Below are positions 1-9,449 of a stretch of DNA of 64,000 nt, piece by piece. Position 1 is the stretch's first letter; the number at the start of each line of letters is the position of its first letter. The notes beneath the pieces were generated by a model. That model saw nothing but the letters and a program-made list of their open reading frames with translations. It made no database searches and was not told where the DNA came from. The translations under genes were made by a program, and so were the position numbers. The DNA is from Yponomeuta sedellus (lineage: Eukaryota; Arthropoda; Insecta; Lepidoptera; Yponomeutidae): contig OW203734.1 of NCBI GenBank assembly GCA_934045075.1, positions 15,188,016 to 15,252,015 of the forward strand, given 5' to 3'.

Positions 1-115
1 GGCTCAGACGTGAATGTAATTTCAAGGAAGACATTGTTGGAGCTAGGCCTTTCACTTGATGGTATCATTCATTCTGCGGAAATAATGTTCCATTTATAGG
101 TGCATACATTATAAA
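1..115 (+). pseudogene. gypsy aspartic protease fragment
   Basis: The first frame reads GSDVNVISRKTLLELGLSLD, the sequence that normally follows the catalytic Asp of a retroviral-type protease (D-S/T-G-S-D-V-N-V-I-S). The catalytic Asp itself lies upstream of the window. The reading frame is broken just before the inserted DNA transposon at 116, so this is a remnant. Confidence 0.6.
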
Positions 116-283
116 CCCTTCAGCCACGTTCGTAACCAAATTTTCGTAACCAGTTACGAATGTGGACTTTTTATCGCTGTTTCGTAACCAGCTACAAGCC
201 AGTTACGAACCCTTCAGCCACGTTCGTAACCAAATTTTCGTAACCAGTTACGAATGTGGACTTTTTATCGCTGTTTCGTAACC
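116..283 (+). repeat. Tandemly duplicated terminal repeat of the MULE
   Basis: The terminal unit starting CCCTTCAGCCACG occurs at 116-209 and again from 210 to 283, where a nested MITE interrupts it. The right end of the transposon has only one copy, so the duplication happened in the left end alone. The motif TTCGTAACCAGTTACGAA inside the unit is itself palindromic. Confidence 0.7.
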
Positions 284-284
284 T

Positions 285-591
285 GAGTGCTTAGTGCGAG
301 TTTTTTAACTACTCGATCGCGTTAACGTAAACTCATATTTCTATGGCATCGAGGAAGCGCCATCTAGCGACAAGTATGGAAATTAAAATTGCTGAGTGCG
401 AGTTGTAATGGATTACGTTGAGAAGTGAACACGTTTACCAGCCAAAACACGAATAAACGCGAGTGCGAGTTGTACTGTGACAGCGTTTTGCCAGTTCGAA
501 CGGTTAACTTACTCATACTCACTACTCGATGCTCGATTAACGCGGTAGTAAAGTTACTCGATTGGATCTGTCAAACTCGCACTAAGCACTC
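285..591. mobile_element. Nested MITE with TIR GAGTGCTTAGTGCGAG
   Basis: A 307-bp insertion bounded by GAGTGCTTAGTGCGAGTTT and its inverse AAACTCGCACTAAGCACTC. It interrupts the left terminal repeat of the MULE, because the flanking sequence before and after it joins up with the copy at the right end. It has internal partial copies of GAGTGCGAGTTGTA and no coding capacity. Confidence 0.65.
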
Positions 592-1028
592 TGCTACAAG
601 CCAGTTACGAATGTGGATTAATTTTCCATTTTCGTAACTGAAACCTCTTAGCCATGTATGGTCTCCTGGTACTTCCACATCCATCCGGCTCAATTGAGGC
701 TTTATATCAAATACCGCTTCTTCATATTATACCTTAAAGTCTAAATGTCTTAGTACCCAAAATGGAAGTAAAAAAGGAAGACTCGCACATAAACGGACAA
801 TATATCGCCCCTTTTTATTTTCGCATATCATCTTCTTTTGCCTTCTCCCACACCGCCCTATTAAAATTAAAGTAGCATCCAGATACAACAGCGTCAGGAA
901 AAGTTTTCTTTACAGCGTTCCTCTGTCCTTTTTCGAAGTCGCATTTAAAGTTTGTATTAATAGTTGATCCCGTATTATAGTAACTAACCTCGTCTCGTGT
1001 CCGTGTTTTACCGTCTTGTCAGGGAGCA

Positions 1029-1493
1029 GTGCGTATAATTGAATTGAGAGTTGAAAGGAGACATATTGCGCGATGTGCTGGTTTGGCTCGTTTGCCTATG
1101 AAATATATAACTTCTGGCTACAGATATATAATGAATAAATCGCCTCAAACTGAGAAGGTAGCACGTTTTAATAATTATTTCAATCGATTTTGGTTAAATG
1201 AAACTCAATTCATCAAAAAGTGGTGTTGCCAAGGAGAAGACTTAAGAAATACAAATCACCTGGAAGGTTGGCACTCACGAATAAACCGTTTTATTGGGCA
1301 AAAAAGACCATCAATAGCTAAAGTGTTGGACATTTTAGTGAAAGAAATGAAAATGAGAAACTCAAGGACAACACGAAAAAAGGAAAACTATTTACTAATT
1401 GATAGTGAAATTAATGAAGCTGTGGAAAACTTAAAGGCAAAAGAAATAAGTGTCGGTCACTGTCTAGAAATAATTGCACCGTTCATGATTTAA
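1029..1493 (+). pseudogene. MULE-type transposase, C-terminal fragment
   Basis: An open frame of about 154 codons. The segment containing NHLEGWHSRINRFIGQKRPS, followed by a helix-rich stretch ending in KEMKMRN, resembles the C-terminal part of MULE transposases found with FLYWCH fingers, where an N-N-x-x-E-G-W-H motif precedes a region like HPSIWKLI. The catalytic DDE core is absent, so this is a remnant. It lies between the inverted repeats of the 116-2205 element, which fits. The family call rests on a remembered motif, not on alignment. Confidence 0.55.
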
Positions 1494-1655
1494 GTTAATG
1501 GCGATATAAATTTATGTTTCAAGTTGATGGAGAAGTAACCGATAAGTTTTCTTACAAACTGACAAATAAAATCTATTCATTTATTCATATTTTTACTACT
1601 AGTTTCGGCATTATGTCATGTGGAAGTACCAGGAGACCATACATGGCATACATGG

Positions 1656-1788
1656 CTGATTTTTCAATAGTCAGATAAGTTTTATCTGAGGAATAAAAAT
1701 AGCGGTTTGACATAATTTTCATACATAAGCTGTCAAACGGCCATTTTTATTCCTCAGATAAAAGTTATCTGACTATTAAAAAAATCAG
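1656..1788. mobile_element. Small MITE, TIR CTGATTTTT..GTCAGATAA
   Basis: A 133-bp inverted-repeat unit whose arms CTGATTTTTCAATAGTCAGA and complement pair over about 50 bp around a short loop. It is nested inside the MULE. No coding capacity. Confidence 0.6.
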
Positions 1789-1815
1789 CCCTAAGTGGTT
1801 TCAGTTAGAGATTTG

Positions 1816-1933
1816 CGGCCTTACCACAAAACATTTAGACACGTGTTCAACAGTAGTTTAACGTTTTTTTTCTATGAAGTTTTGAGGTTAAAGACCCGTT
1901 GAACAAGTGTCTAATTGTTTTGTGGTAAGGCCG
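1816..1933. mobile_element. Small MITE, TIR CGGCCTTACCACAAAACA
   Basis: A 118-bp unit that begins CGGCCTTACCACAAAACA and ends TGTTTTGTGGTAAGGCCG, with arms continuing through TTAGACAC and GTTCAAC. Nested in the right half of the MULE. No coding capacity. Confidence 0.65.
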
Positions 1934-2205
1934 TTGGACTTTAAGGTATAATGAAGAAGCGGTATTTGTTAAGACCTATACTGTGCCACATGAAGCAATA
2001 AACTAACTTGAACTTTGGAAAAAGCTTTAATGAGCCGGATGGATGTGGAAGTACCAGGAGACCATACATGGCTAAGAGGTTTCAGTTATGAAAATGGAAA
2101 ATTAATCCACATTCGTAACTGGCTTGTAGCTGGTTACGAAACAGCTATAAAAAGTCCACATTCGTAACTGGTTACGAAAATTTGGTTACGAACGTGGCTG
2201 AAGGG

Positions 2206-3797
2206 TATAAAACTATTACACAAAAATGTTCAGTACAACCTAAGGTTTTTGATATCAGAACGTGATTGTCATAGTATTTTAGGCAAGGTTGCTTTGGAGG
2301 CCATGGGGTTGATTAAAAGAGTATACTCTGTAGATGTGCAGGATTACGAGGACCTATTTAAGGGTCTCGGTAAGTTACCGAGGTATTACAAGATACCAAT
2401 TGAAAATAATTCAAGTCCTTGCATCTGCCCGGTCAGGAAGATACCTGCAGGAGTCAGGGATCAGTTGCGGGCGGAGCTTAACCGTATGGAGGATATGGGT
2501 GTAATTAGAAAAGTAACGCATCCAACGCAGTGGGTTAATGGCATTGTAGTTGCAGCGAAAAAAGATGGCAATTTGCGTGTTTAGACCCAAGACCACTGAA
2601 CAGAGTAATCCGGCGCCAACATTACCATCATTGCCATCGCTGACCGAAATAGCTACTCAGTTACGCGGTGCTAAGTTTTTCAGTAAACTGGATGCGAGGT
2701 GCGGATTCTGGATGATCCAGCAGGATGATGACAGTGCCGAATTGTGTACCTTTGGAACTCCATTCGGCCGATACCAGTATCTTCATCTACCTTATGGCAT
2801 TAACTCGGCGTCAGAGGTATTCCATGCAAGGGTACGTCAACTGTTGGAAGATTTAGAAGGCGTAGATTCACTTGTGGATTACATCATCGTCTGGGGAGCT
2901 ATTAAGGATGAGCATGACGCTCGTTTAAAAAGAGTCTTAGATCGCGCGAGGCAAGTAGGTATAAAATTCAATAGAGACAAATGTGAATTTTCTTTAGCCG
3001 AGATAACGTATCTAGGTCATACGTTTAGTGCAGTGGGCATGAAAGTGGATGAAACGAAGCTAAGGGCTATCAAGGAGATGCCTAGTCCGTGCGATCAGCA
3101 GTCATTGGAGCGATTTTTGGGGATGATTAACTATGTGAGTAAATTTATTCCTAATTACTCGCACAAGGTGGGTCTTTTTTTCGTTTGCTAAAAAAAGACA
3201 GCGAATGGTCATGGGGCGCATGCGAGGAGGAAATTGTGGAGCAGCTGAAGCGTGAGTTGTGTGAAGCGCCGGTGCTGGCGTTGTTTGACGTGAAACAACC
3301 TGCTACGTTGTCGGTAGATGCGAGTTCGCACGCACTGGGCGCAGTGTTGCTGCAAGGTGGTCGTCCGGTTGAGTTCGCATCGTTGACTCTTTCTGATACA
3401 CATCGGCGGTACGCACAGATTGAAAAAGAGATGCTAGCGATTGTATTCGCTCTGGAGCGGTTTCATCAATACGTTTGGTAAGTCAGATATAACGGTGGAA
3501 ACTGATCACAAACCTTTGGAGACACTCTTTGTAAAATCGCTCGACTCTGTTCCATCAAGGCTACAACGCATGATGTTGCGTGTGCAGAGGTACGATTTTA
3601 AGGTTGAGTGTAAACCTGGCAAATACATGTATGTGGCTGACACTCTATCACGAGCACCACTCTCAGACGTGTTGCATGATGGGGTAACTGAGGAAGTGGA
3701 GGAGCAGACCTGTTTTGTGGTAGAACATTTAAGGTTTAACATTGAAAAGTTGCGAATGATAAAAAGGGCACTGAAGAAAGTATTGAGTGTCAAGTAA
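2206..3797 (+). pseudogene. gypsy reverse transcriptase and RNase H, frameshifted
   Basis: Continuation of the Mag-like pol gene after the MULE. Frames at 2249-2584, 2550-3191, 3185-3481 and 3441-3797 fit end to end with one- or two-base shifts between them. RT motifs seen include KLDARCGFWMIQ and TPFGRYQYLHLPYGINSA. The catalytic box that should read (Y/V)xDD appears as LVDYIIVWG, so one active-site Asp is replaced by Tyr. RNase H is recognised by LSVDASSHALGAVL, the IEKEMLAIVFALERF helix and ETDHKPLETLF. At least three frameshifts and the lost Asp make it nonfunctional. Confidence 0.8.
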
Positions 3798-3811
3798 TAA
3801 TTAATTACATT

Positions 3812-4999
3812 TTGAACGGATGGCCACAAAATAAATATGACACAGACGAGTTAGTAAGATACATTTGGTCCTACAGGGATGTTTTAGAGTACATTGATGG
3901 TATAGTGCTTAAGGACGGGTTGGTGTTCATTCCCAGTCATCTTCGGGCGGAAATGTTATCTCGTGTGCACGAGGGACACCTTGGTATAGACCGGTGCAAG
4001 CGGCGTGCGCGGGATGTGATATTCTGGCCGGGTATGACGCGGGACGTGGAGCGCGTGGTTCGCGCTTGCCGTACTTGCGGGGAGCAAGCGGCACGTCCGC
4101 CACGGGAGCCTATGTTACCTCATCATATACCGGTTTTACCGTGGGCGAAGATAGGATCAGACATCTTCGAGTATAATAAAAAATATTTTCTGATTTTGGT
4201 GGATTACCTTTCTAACTTTGTAGAGGTATGTGCAATAAACACGATGACGTCAAAAAGTGTGATTATCGCCATGAAAGATCAATTTGCACGTCACGGAATA
4301 CCTCAGGAGCTAGTGACAGATAACGGCCCAGCGTATGCATCAAGGGAGTTTCAAATCTTCAAGGAGATTTGGGGATTCAAGCACGTCACATCGTCACCAA
4401 ATTATCCACAATCCAATGGACGTAGCGAGAGAGCAGTTAGAACGGTCAAGGCGTTACTCAAAAAGTCGACAGATAAAGAAGAAGATTTTTATATCGCGCT
4501 TCTAAATTATAGAACAGCACCGCGTGACGGTATGAGTAGTCCAGCTCAGTTGCTCATGGGACGTCGACTGAACACTCGGCTACCGGTACATGATACCAAA
4601 CTTGTACCTGAAAGAGATGCCTCGAGGGATTATCTGAAAATAATCGAAAAACGAGGGAAAAGTAAGAGACGGTTCGATATGAATGCGCGGGAATTGCCAC
4701 AGCTTGACGTCGGCGATAAAGTGGTAGCGCTGGACGGAGATCGGCGACGTGCAGCACGTGTAGTGGAGCGGGCCACAGAGCCGCGATCTTACTTTGTTAA
4801 AGAAGCGCGTGGCGGCCGTCTGCTACGAAGGAACCGTCGGCAACTGCTAAAATTACAACCCGAGGTAGAGCCTTCAACGTCTAATACGGGAACTACATGT
4901 CAGGGCGAGCAAGTAAAGGGTGGTTATCGTTTCGAAAGGGTAGCTGCAAGAGCAGCAAAAGAGCAGTTAAGGGATTTGATTAAAAACAAACAGTTGTAA
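3812..4999 (+). pseudogene. gypsy integrase, open frame in a dead element
   Basis: A frame of about 395 codons covering the integrase. It has the N-terminal zinc motif (H-E-G-H-L-G with C-R-T-C-G), then the catalytic D-D-E core: Asp in IGSDIFEY, Asp in VTDNGPAYAS and Glu in SNGRSERAV. A C-terminal module resembles the GPY/F region (VGDKVVAL ... RRNRRQLL). It is uninterrupted, but upstream pol is frameshifted, so the domain cannot be made in its normal polyprotein. It ends about 100 bp before the 3' LTR, which leaves no room for env. Confidence 0.8.
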
Positions 5000-5101
5000 A
5001 AGGTCTCCCAATCCTTGGCTTGTTTGTCATACGTATTTTTAGATTATCGTTTCATAATTGTTAACTGTTGTTTCATAGAATAAGTTTTTATGAAGGGATG
5101 A

Positions 5102-5220
5102 TGTTGGTGAACTTAAGTGGAAGATGTTGTATATTCTGTGAATACAGCACTCGTCGAATGGCCATCTTGTCGTTTACTTCATGTACAAAAAGTCAAAACA
5201 ATAAAATTCTGTCGCCAACA
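5102..5220 (+). repeat. 3' LTR of the Mag-like gypsy element
   Basis: A 119-bp stretch bounded by TGTTGGTGAACTT and GTCGCCAACA (TG...CA), preceded by the purine-rich GAAGGGATGA (a possible polypurine tract) and containing AATAAA near its end. The sequence immediately downstream matches another repeat in inverted orientation at 11366-11690, which fixes the right boundary. The partner LTR lies outside the window. Confidence 0.65.
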
Positions 5221-5520
5221 TTTCTCATGTTCACTTTTAGATAAAAACGTTCTATAAAAAAGTTATGATTTGCTCCGAAACGCCTTGAATCATGTTATCA
5301 GAAAAGTAAACTTACCTAATCTAGTGAAGGTTTCACTTTTATCATACATTACTGAGTGACTTATAAGGCTTTTATGAAGGAAGTGGGGCCTCGATTGAGG
5401 GATTGGTTATGACTAGAAATCGGATAATCGGATGCATATTTGCATAAAGTTGAGATGTTAGCTAGCATTGATAGCACTTTCTTTTAGTTTGTTACTATAG
5501 AATCAAATCGGGTTTAACTA
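5221..5520 (-). repeat. MITE-like repeat, inverted partner of 11366-11690
   Basis: This stretch, read in reverse, matches 11366-11690 for about 300 bp, including GAGGCCCCAC, the phrase CCCTCAATCGAGG and ATTCTATAG. The gypsy element above inserted into it, just past the motif CATGAGAAA. It forms the outermost shared segment of the inverted duplication around the B3GNTL1-like gene. Confidence 0.65.
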
Positions 5521-5574
5521 TATTTACTTATTTTAAGGTTATACTATTTTTAATGCACTAACCCGTGCTGAGGA

Positions 5575-5995
5575 CATTTTTAAAAATCTATTTAGAGGCT
5601 AAAACTTCCACCCATGGCGGGATTCGAAGCCGCGACCTCTGGCTATCCGTGCCAGCGCTCTATCCAACTGAGCTAATGGGCGACTCATCGGCATCAGTGA
5701 AATTTCAAACCTCTTTACACTATTCTCTGTATTACGTACAGGCAGCGACATCTGGCTGAAGTAGATTGCATAACCTAACTGCAAAGTAGGTATTCGGGGC
5801 TGTAAGTGATGCAATCTACTTCAGCCAGATGTCGCTACCTGTACGTAATACAGAGAATAGTGTAAAGAGGTTCGAAATTTCACTGATGCCGGTGAGTCGC
5901 CCATTAGCTCAGTTGGATAGAGCGCTGGCACGGATAGCCAGAGGTCGCGGGTTCGAATCCCGGCTTGGGTGGAATTTTTAGCCTCTAAATAGGTT
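5575..5995. repeat. Palindrome of two tRNA-like repeat copies
   Basis: Two near-identical copies of a tRNA-like repeat face each other: minus strand at about 5580-5771 and plus strand at about 5805-5995, with a short spacer. Each copy has a pol III A box (TAGCTCAGTTGG) and B box (GGTTCGAATCC). The plus copy folds as CGCCCAT/ATGGGTG acceptor, GCTC/GAGC D stem and CTGGC/GCCAG anticodon stem. The anticodon loop ACGGATA lacks U33, and the T stem has a mismatch plus an extra base, so it is not a functional tRNA. Further copies lie at 11262-11375, 28720-28815 and 33299-33560. Confidence 0.7.
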
Positions 5996-6146
5996 TTTTT
6001 TTTTAAGGTGCTAATATGGAGTGAAGTTTTGTATAAAAAAAATTTGGGAGTTTTGGAATCGACAAATTTAGTGTTTTTGTAGCAGACACCTATAAAAACT
6101 ACCTCTTATTTTTTCTTCAATTTTTAAAACATTGATAAACACGAAT

Positions 6147-6222
6147 CGTTATCAACCCTTGTATGTCCCCACTGCTGGGGCACGGGTCTCTTCCTGCATC
6201 GCAGGAAGGTTAGGCCATACTA
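6147..6222 (-). mobile_element. RTE-type LINE tail, 5'-truncated, TSD ACACGAAT
   Basis: A 76-bp insertion containing TCCCCACTGCTGGGGCACGG, the complement of the common lepidopteran tail CCCAGCAGTGGGGA. It is flanked by ACACGAAT at 6139-6146 and 6223-6230, and the right arm of the duplication carries the empty site. Related tails occur near 24190 and 34190. Confidence 0.65.
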
Positions 6223-6939
6223 ACACGAATAAGAAACAAGAATTAGAAAGAGAAACTAATTACATTTACAAATTAACGTGAAATAGCGTCACCAACTAAC
6301 TCACGCGCTCAATTTACTCACATTATCACATGTGACGAATAAGTGGAAAGTTTAGGATACAAAATATCTAAGTAATATCACTGCCACCTACGGCGGTCGC
6401 GGGTGTTTGACAACTTAACTAATATCAGCTGGATGTCAGCTGTCAATAATTATTGTAGGTTATCTCTTGTTTTTTATGTTTGTGGTATAGCCATTGGCAC
6501 TATAAAAAGAAATAGACGGCTCATGCACAACGTTGTTAGATGTCCACACACAGCACGGCTTGTACAGAAATGAGGCGGCAAATTTCATACAGTTAGATAT
6601 TTAAAGATAATAAAGATATGTTATTTTATAAGGGTTACGGTGGCGTATTTCCATAACTCCATAAAAAAACATTAATAAATGCAACAAATAAATATTTCTC
6701 CACTTTTCGGGAATTTTTCCCGAAAAAAAACTTGTATCACCATTGAATTTGAAATTCAATGGTATCACTGCGGTGTTTGACATCCCAATTTGTAAATAAA
6801 TAAAGAAAAGTAAACAAAACCTAATAAGGAAAAATATCACGAATCAGTAACTTAAAACATTACTTACGCAAGGTAGGTGCTCCCATAAGACTTATTGCAT
6901 TTTTTCGAGAAGTGTTTACACCACCGTACCACACAAGAC

Positions 6940-7445
6940 CTCAACGTTAAAACTGCATAGTTCAGGTCCACATGCGATGGCAACTAAGATATACAATAAA
7001 TTACCGAAGTATATTTTAGAAGAAATGGTATATAATATATTTGTAAATAAACTAAAAGAATATCTTGTTAAAAAGTGCTATTATACAATAAAAGAACTTA
7101 TGGAAGAAAGCCATAGGTATTAATAATACATAATAATTACTTAATAGATGAAGCTGATGTGAGTTATGTTAATGATTCTATTGGCGTTATTAAATATAGT
7201 TTTAAGTTAGCCTTTTAGTATTAAATAGGTATATGTAACAGTGTCTAAACTAATTGTATTAAAAATACATGACACTCTTATTCTGTTTTAGTGCATAAAA
7301 ATAATTAAGTACTTATTTTTCCTATACGTAAGCTACTTATGTATAAAATTGGAGTGCCCTTACAGGGCTCATGTTGCGCGCTATTATACCTATATGTTAA
7401 GACCTATTCTGTACCACATGAAGCAATAAACGAACTTGAACTTGA
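6940..7445 (+). mobile_element. 5'-truncated LINE insertion, TSD ACAAGAC
   Basis: A 506-bp insertion flanked by ACAAGAC at 6933-6939 and 7446-7452; the right arm of the inverted duplication has the uninterrupted site. Frame 6971-7123 encodes the last residues of a LINE reverse transcriptase (contains KIYNKLPKYI and KEYLVKKCYYTIKELM, ending in a stop). It is followed by a 3' UTR ending AATAAACGAACTTGAACTTG. The same 3' terminus occurs inside the MULE near 1970-2015. Confidence 0.75.
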
Positions 7446-7689
7446 ACAAGACATTTCTTAAAATTTTATTTTGTGTCAAACAAGACTTACTGGCACTGCT
7501 GCCTAGAGCCACAAATTAGACAGCCTTTTGTGCGTAATGGCGGCAGAGTGATCGACTTGGTGTATCTTTGTGAGTTAGCTCGTGTATGCACACGAAAGTG
7601 TCGGACTCTGGGTGCTTCACACCCTTTCAATGCGAGATGGCGATGGCATCCGTCTTTTTTTGACATCCGTGCATAAATATTATTCTGTG

Positions 7690-8130
7690 ACCGTGAATAA
7701 CCCTTGTTCTGTGGGAATATCACAGAATAATTAAACCATACTCTCAGAACAATAATATTGTTCTAAGAATGTCTCAGACACAGAGTATATAAACACTACG
7801 GCGTAGATAGAGTAGCCCTCTACGCACTACGGTCTCAGAACATTAAAATGTTCTGAGGAGAATATACAACAATCACGGACACAACATCCGTGCACGGACA
7901 AAAATCAAAGACTACCTATGTACATGTATTCTGTGGTACATGTAGTCTGTGCCTCAAAGAAAGAAAATAATGTATTTTCCATTACAAAAAAAAAGAAAAG
8001 AATGTCACAAATAAAAATAAATAAAACAAAGTACAAATTCTAACTGTACAGTAAGTTGTACTGGACAATCAGTGCACTGAGTCCTTAATTAAAACAGAAT
8101 TGAATTGAATTGAACTACATAATGTAGATA
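7690..8130. other. Gene-free stretch rich in short palindromes
   Basis: No gene is seen. Several short perfect or near-perfect palindromes cluster here: AGAACAATAATATTGTTCT, TCAGAACATTAAAATGTTCTGA, CGGACACAACATCCG and CATGTATTCTGTGGTACATG. The part near 8095-8120 ends in AATTGAATTGAATTGAAC, which looks like a LINE tail microsatellite. Confidence 0.45.
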
Positions 8131-8194
8131 TGTACCTAAGTAATTTTATAAAAAGCTTAGAAATGACGTCGTTACGACTGCGTACGATTATAAC

Positions 8195-8212
8195 ATGGTG
8201 GAACTGAAATGA
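8195..8212 (+). promoter_or_regulatory. Short upstream ORF overlapping the B3GNTL1-like start
   Basis: ATG GTG GAA CTG AAA TGA: five codons whose TGA overlaps the ATG of the main frame at 8209. Such an arrangement can lower translation or force reinitiation. Whether it is transcribed is unknown because the 5' end of the mRNA cannot be seen. Confidence 0.4.
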
Positions 8213-9249
8213 TTGATGTGTCGATAATAATCCCAGTCTATAATGCTGAAAAATGGATAAATATTTGCATGCAATCTATTGCGAAACAAACGGCTATAAA
8301 TAGTGCTATCAAACTAGAAATCGTCACGTACAATGATGGCAGTACAGACGGCACACGGCTTCTTTTGAATAACTGGCGAGAATACTTCAACAAGCTAGGT
8401 GTTCAGTTCATCATAGCTGGATCTCATATTCGTAAAGGTGTGGGAGCTGCGAAGAATGGCGCTGTGCGTACCAGCACCGGCGAATTCCTTTGCTTCCAAG
8501 ACATTGATGATTTAATGAGACCAGATAGGATAAGGCTACAACTAAATAGAGCTCAAAGTAATCATAATGCTTTAGTAGGAAGTCGCATATCGCGATTGCC
8601 AGAAGAATCGACCCCAAGATTGGTCAAATGGGCCAATGAGTTGGACCAAACTCTTTTAAAGAAACAGATATTCACATCACATGGCCCAACATTATTGATG
8701 CCTACTTGGTTCTGTCACAGATCTGTTTTTGACAGAGTTGGAGGCTTTGATGAGTCTGGCCAAGGCACTCCTGAAGATCTTATATTCTTCTATGCCCACC
8801 TGGCTGCCGGAGGAGACCTTATAAGGGAAGATGAGGAACTACTTGTCTACACTTACCATGAAGGTGCAGCTACATTCTCTGTAACCAGAGAAAGAATATG
8901 GAAATTACAACTGGAAACACTTGAAACTAGAGTTATGCCATTTTGGTGTAATGTCACAGTTTGGAATGCTGGTAAAGCAGGCCGAAAACTAGTCCGTGCC
9001 TTGAGACCTGAAAATTTAAAGAAAATAATTGCTTTCTGTGATGTTGATGAGAAGAAAATAGGCAGACAGGTACAGTTGTACTGCCCATTGAAGAGGACAA
9101 ATATTATAAGTTTACCAGTAGTACATTTCACTAAAGCGAAACCACCATTACTTGTTTGTGTTAAGCTTGATATGACCAATGGGGAGTTTGAAAGAAATCT
9201 CAAATCTTTAAATTTTATTGAAGGAAAAGACTATGTTTTATTTAATTGA
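8209..9249 (+). CDS. B3GNTL1: B3GNTL1-family glycosyltransferase
   Basis: An intact, intronless frame of 346 codons; human B3GNTL1 has about 361. The protein is a GT2-type (GT-A fold) glycosyltransferase, annotated in vertebrates as a putative UDP-GlcNAc:betaGal beta-1,3-N-acetylglucosaminyltransferase-like protein; its real substrate is uncertain. Visible motifs: VSIIIPVYNAEKW (residues 4-16), YNDGSTDGT (41-49), the metal and nucleotide-binding FQDIDD (96-101), GPTLLMPTWFC and a C-terminal FCDVDEKKIG block shared with the vertebrate proteins. No signal peptide or membrane segment is apparent, so a cytosolic location is inferred. It starts at the first ATG that gives the full GT-A domain. It sits inside an inverted duplication of repeats. 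Lack of introns suggests retroposition or a natively intronless gene. Confidence 0.88.
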   Translation: MIDVSIIIPVYNAEKWINICMQSIAKQTAINSAIKLEIVTYNDGSTDGTRLLLNNWREYFNKLGVQFIIAGSHIRKGVGAAKNGAVRTSTGEFLCFQDIDDLMRPDRIRLQLNRAQSNHNALVGSRISRLPEESTPRLVKWANELDQTLLKKQIFTSHGPTLLMPTWFCHRSVFDRVGGFDESGQGTPEDLIFFYAHLAAGGDLIREDEELLVYTYHEGAATFSVTRERIWKLQLETLETRVMPFWCNVTVWNAGKAGRKLVRALRPENLKKIIAFCDVDEKKIGRQVQLYCPLKRTNIISLPVVHFTKAKPPLLVCVKLDMTNGEFERNLKSLNFIEGKDYVLFN

Positions 9250-9271
9250 TTATGTACATAATAATATGTAA

Positions 9272-9292
9272 GTATATATATATATATATATA
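9272..9292. repeat. (TA)n microsatellite
   Basis: About ten TA units shortly after the stop codon of the B3GNTL1-like gene, probably in or near its 3' UTR. Confidence 0.8.
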
Positions 9293-9449
9293 ACTTTGTC
9301 TCAAAACAAAATATTACGAATATGGTAGTTTTTCGTCTCTTTTGTAACCCTTGAATAAGTCTTTCTATGGAAACTATGTGTGTGTTTTCATCCGTGGTTT
9401 TCATGTTTGGATAATATGATCACAGAGTACATTATTTGGATATGATTAT

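Larger units (their letters stand above)
116..2205. mobile_element. Mutator-like DNA transposon with long compound TIRs
   Basis: A 2090-bp insertion in the gypsy element. It begins CCCTTCAGCCACGTTCGTAA and ends with the reverse complement, with the 6-bp direct repeat TATAAA on both sides (110-115 and 2206-2211). The terminal inverted repeats are long: homology continues inwards from 592-740 (left) and 1933-2110 (right), including the motif GGTCTCCTGGTACTTCCACA and its complement. The left end holds two tandem copies of a 94-bp unit (116-209 and from 210). A transposase fragment at 1029-1493 supports a Mutator-like origin. The 6-bp duplication is shorter than the 8-9 bp usual for MULEs. Confidence 0.7.
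1..5220 (+). mobile_element. Ty3/gypsy retrotransposon (Mag-like), 3' part, degraded
   Basis: Remains of an LTR retrotransposon running from the aspartic protease (1-115) through reverse transcriptase, RNase H and integrase (2206-4999) to a short 3' LTR (5102-5220). The domain order protease-RT-RNase H-integrase is that of Ty3/gypsy; the very short LTR and the lack of any env frame suggest the Mag clade. The 5' LTR and gag lie outside the window. A 2.1-kb DNA transposon at 116-2205 splits the protease region, and several frameshifts break pol, so the copy is inactive. Clade assignment is inference. Confidence 0.8.
5995..7690 (+). repeat. Left arm of inverted duplication flanking the B3GNTL1-like gene
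   Basis: Read forwards, this arm matches the reverse complement of 9450-10412 plus 11160-11235. Shared landmarks include GAGTGAAGTTTTGTATAAAA, CACAACGTTGTTAGATG, CAGCTGGATGTCAGCTGTC, TTCGAGAAGT and GCACACGAAAGTGT. Two later insertions split it: a 76-bp RTE-type tail (6147-6222) and a 5'-truncated LINE (6940-7445), both with target duplications and both absent from the right arm. Confidence 0.75.

Noticed and set aside
5890..5975. Functional tRNA gene on the plus strand
   Set aside because: A and B boxes and three stems are present, but the anticodon loop lacks U33, the T stem has a mismatch with an extra base before the acceptor stem, and the unit is repeated as facing pairs with a shared tail. 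It is a tRNA-like repeat.
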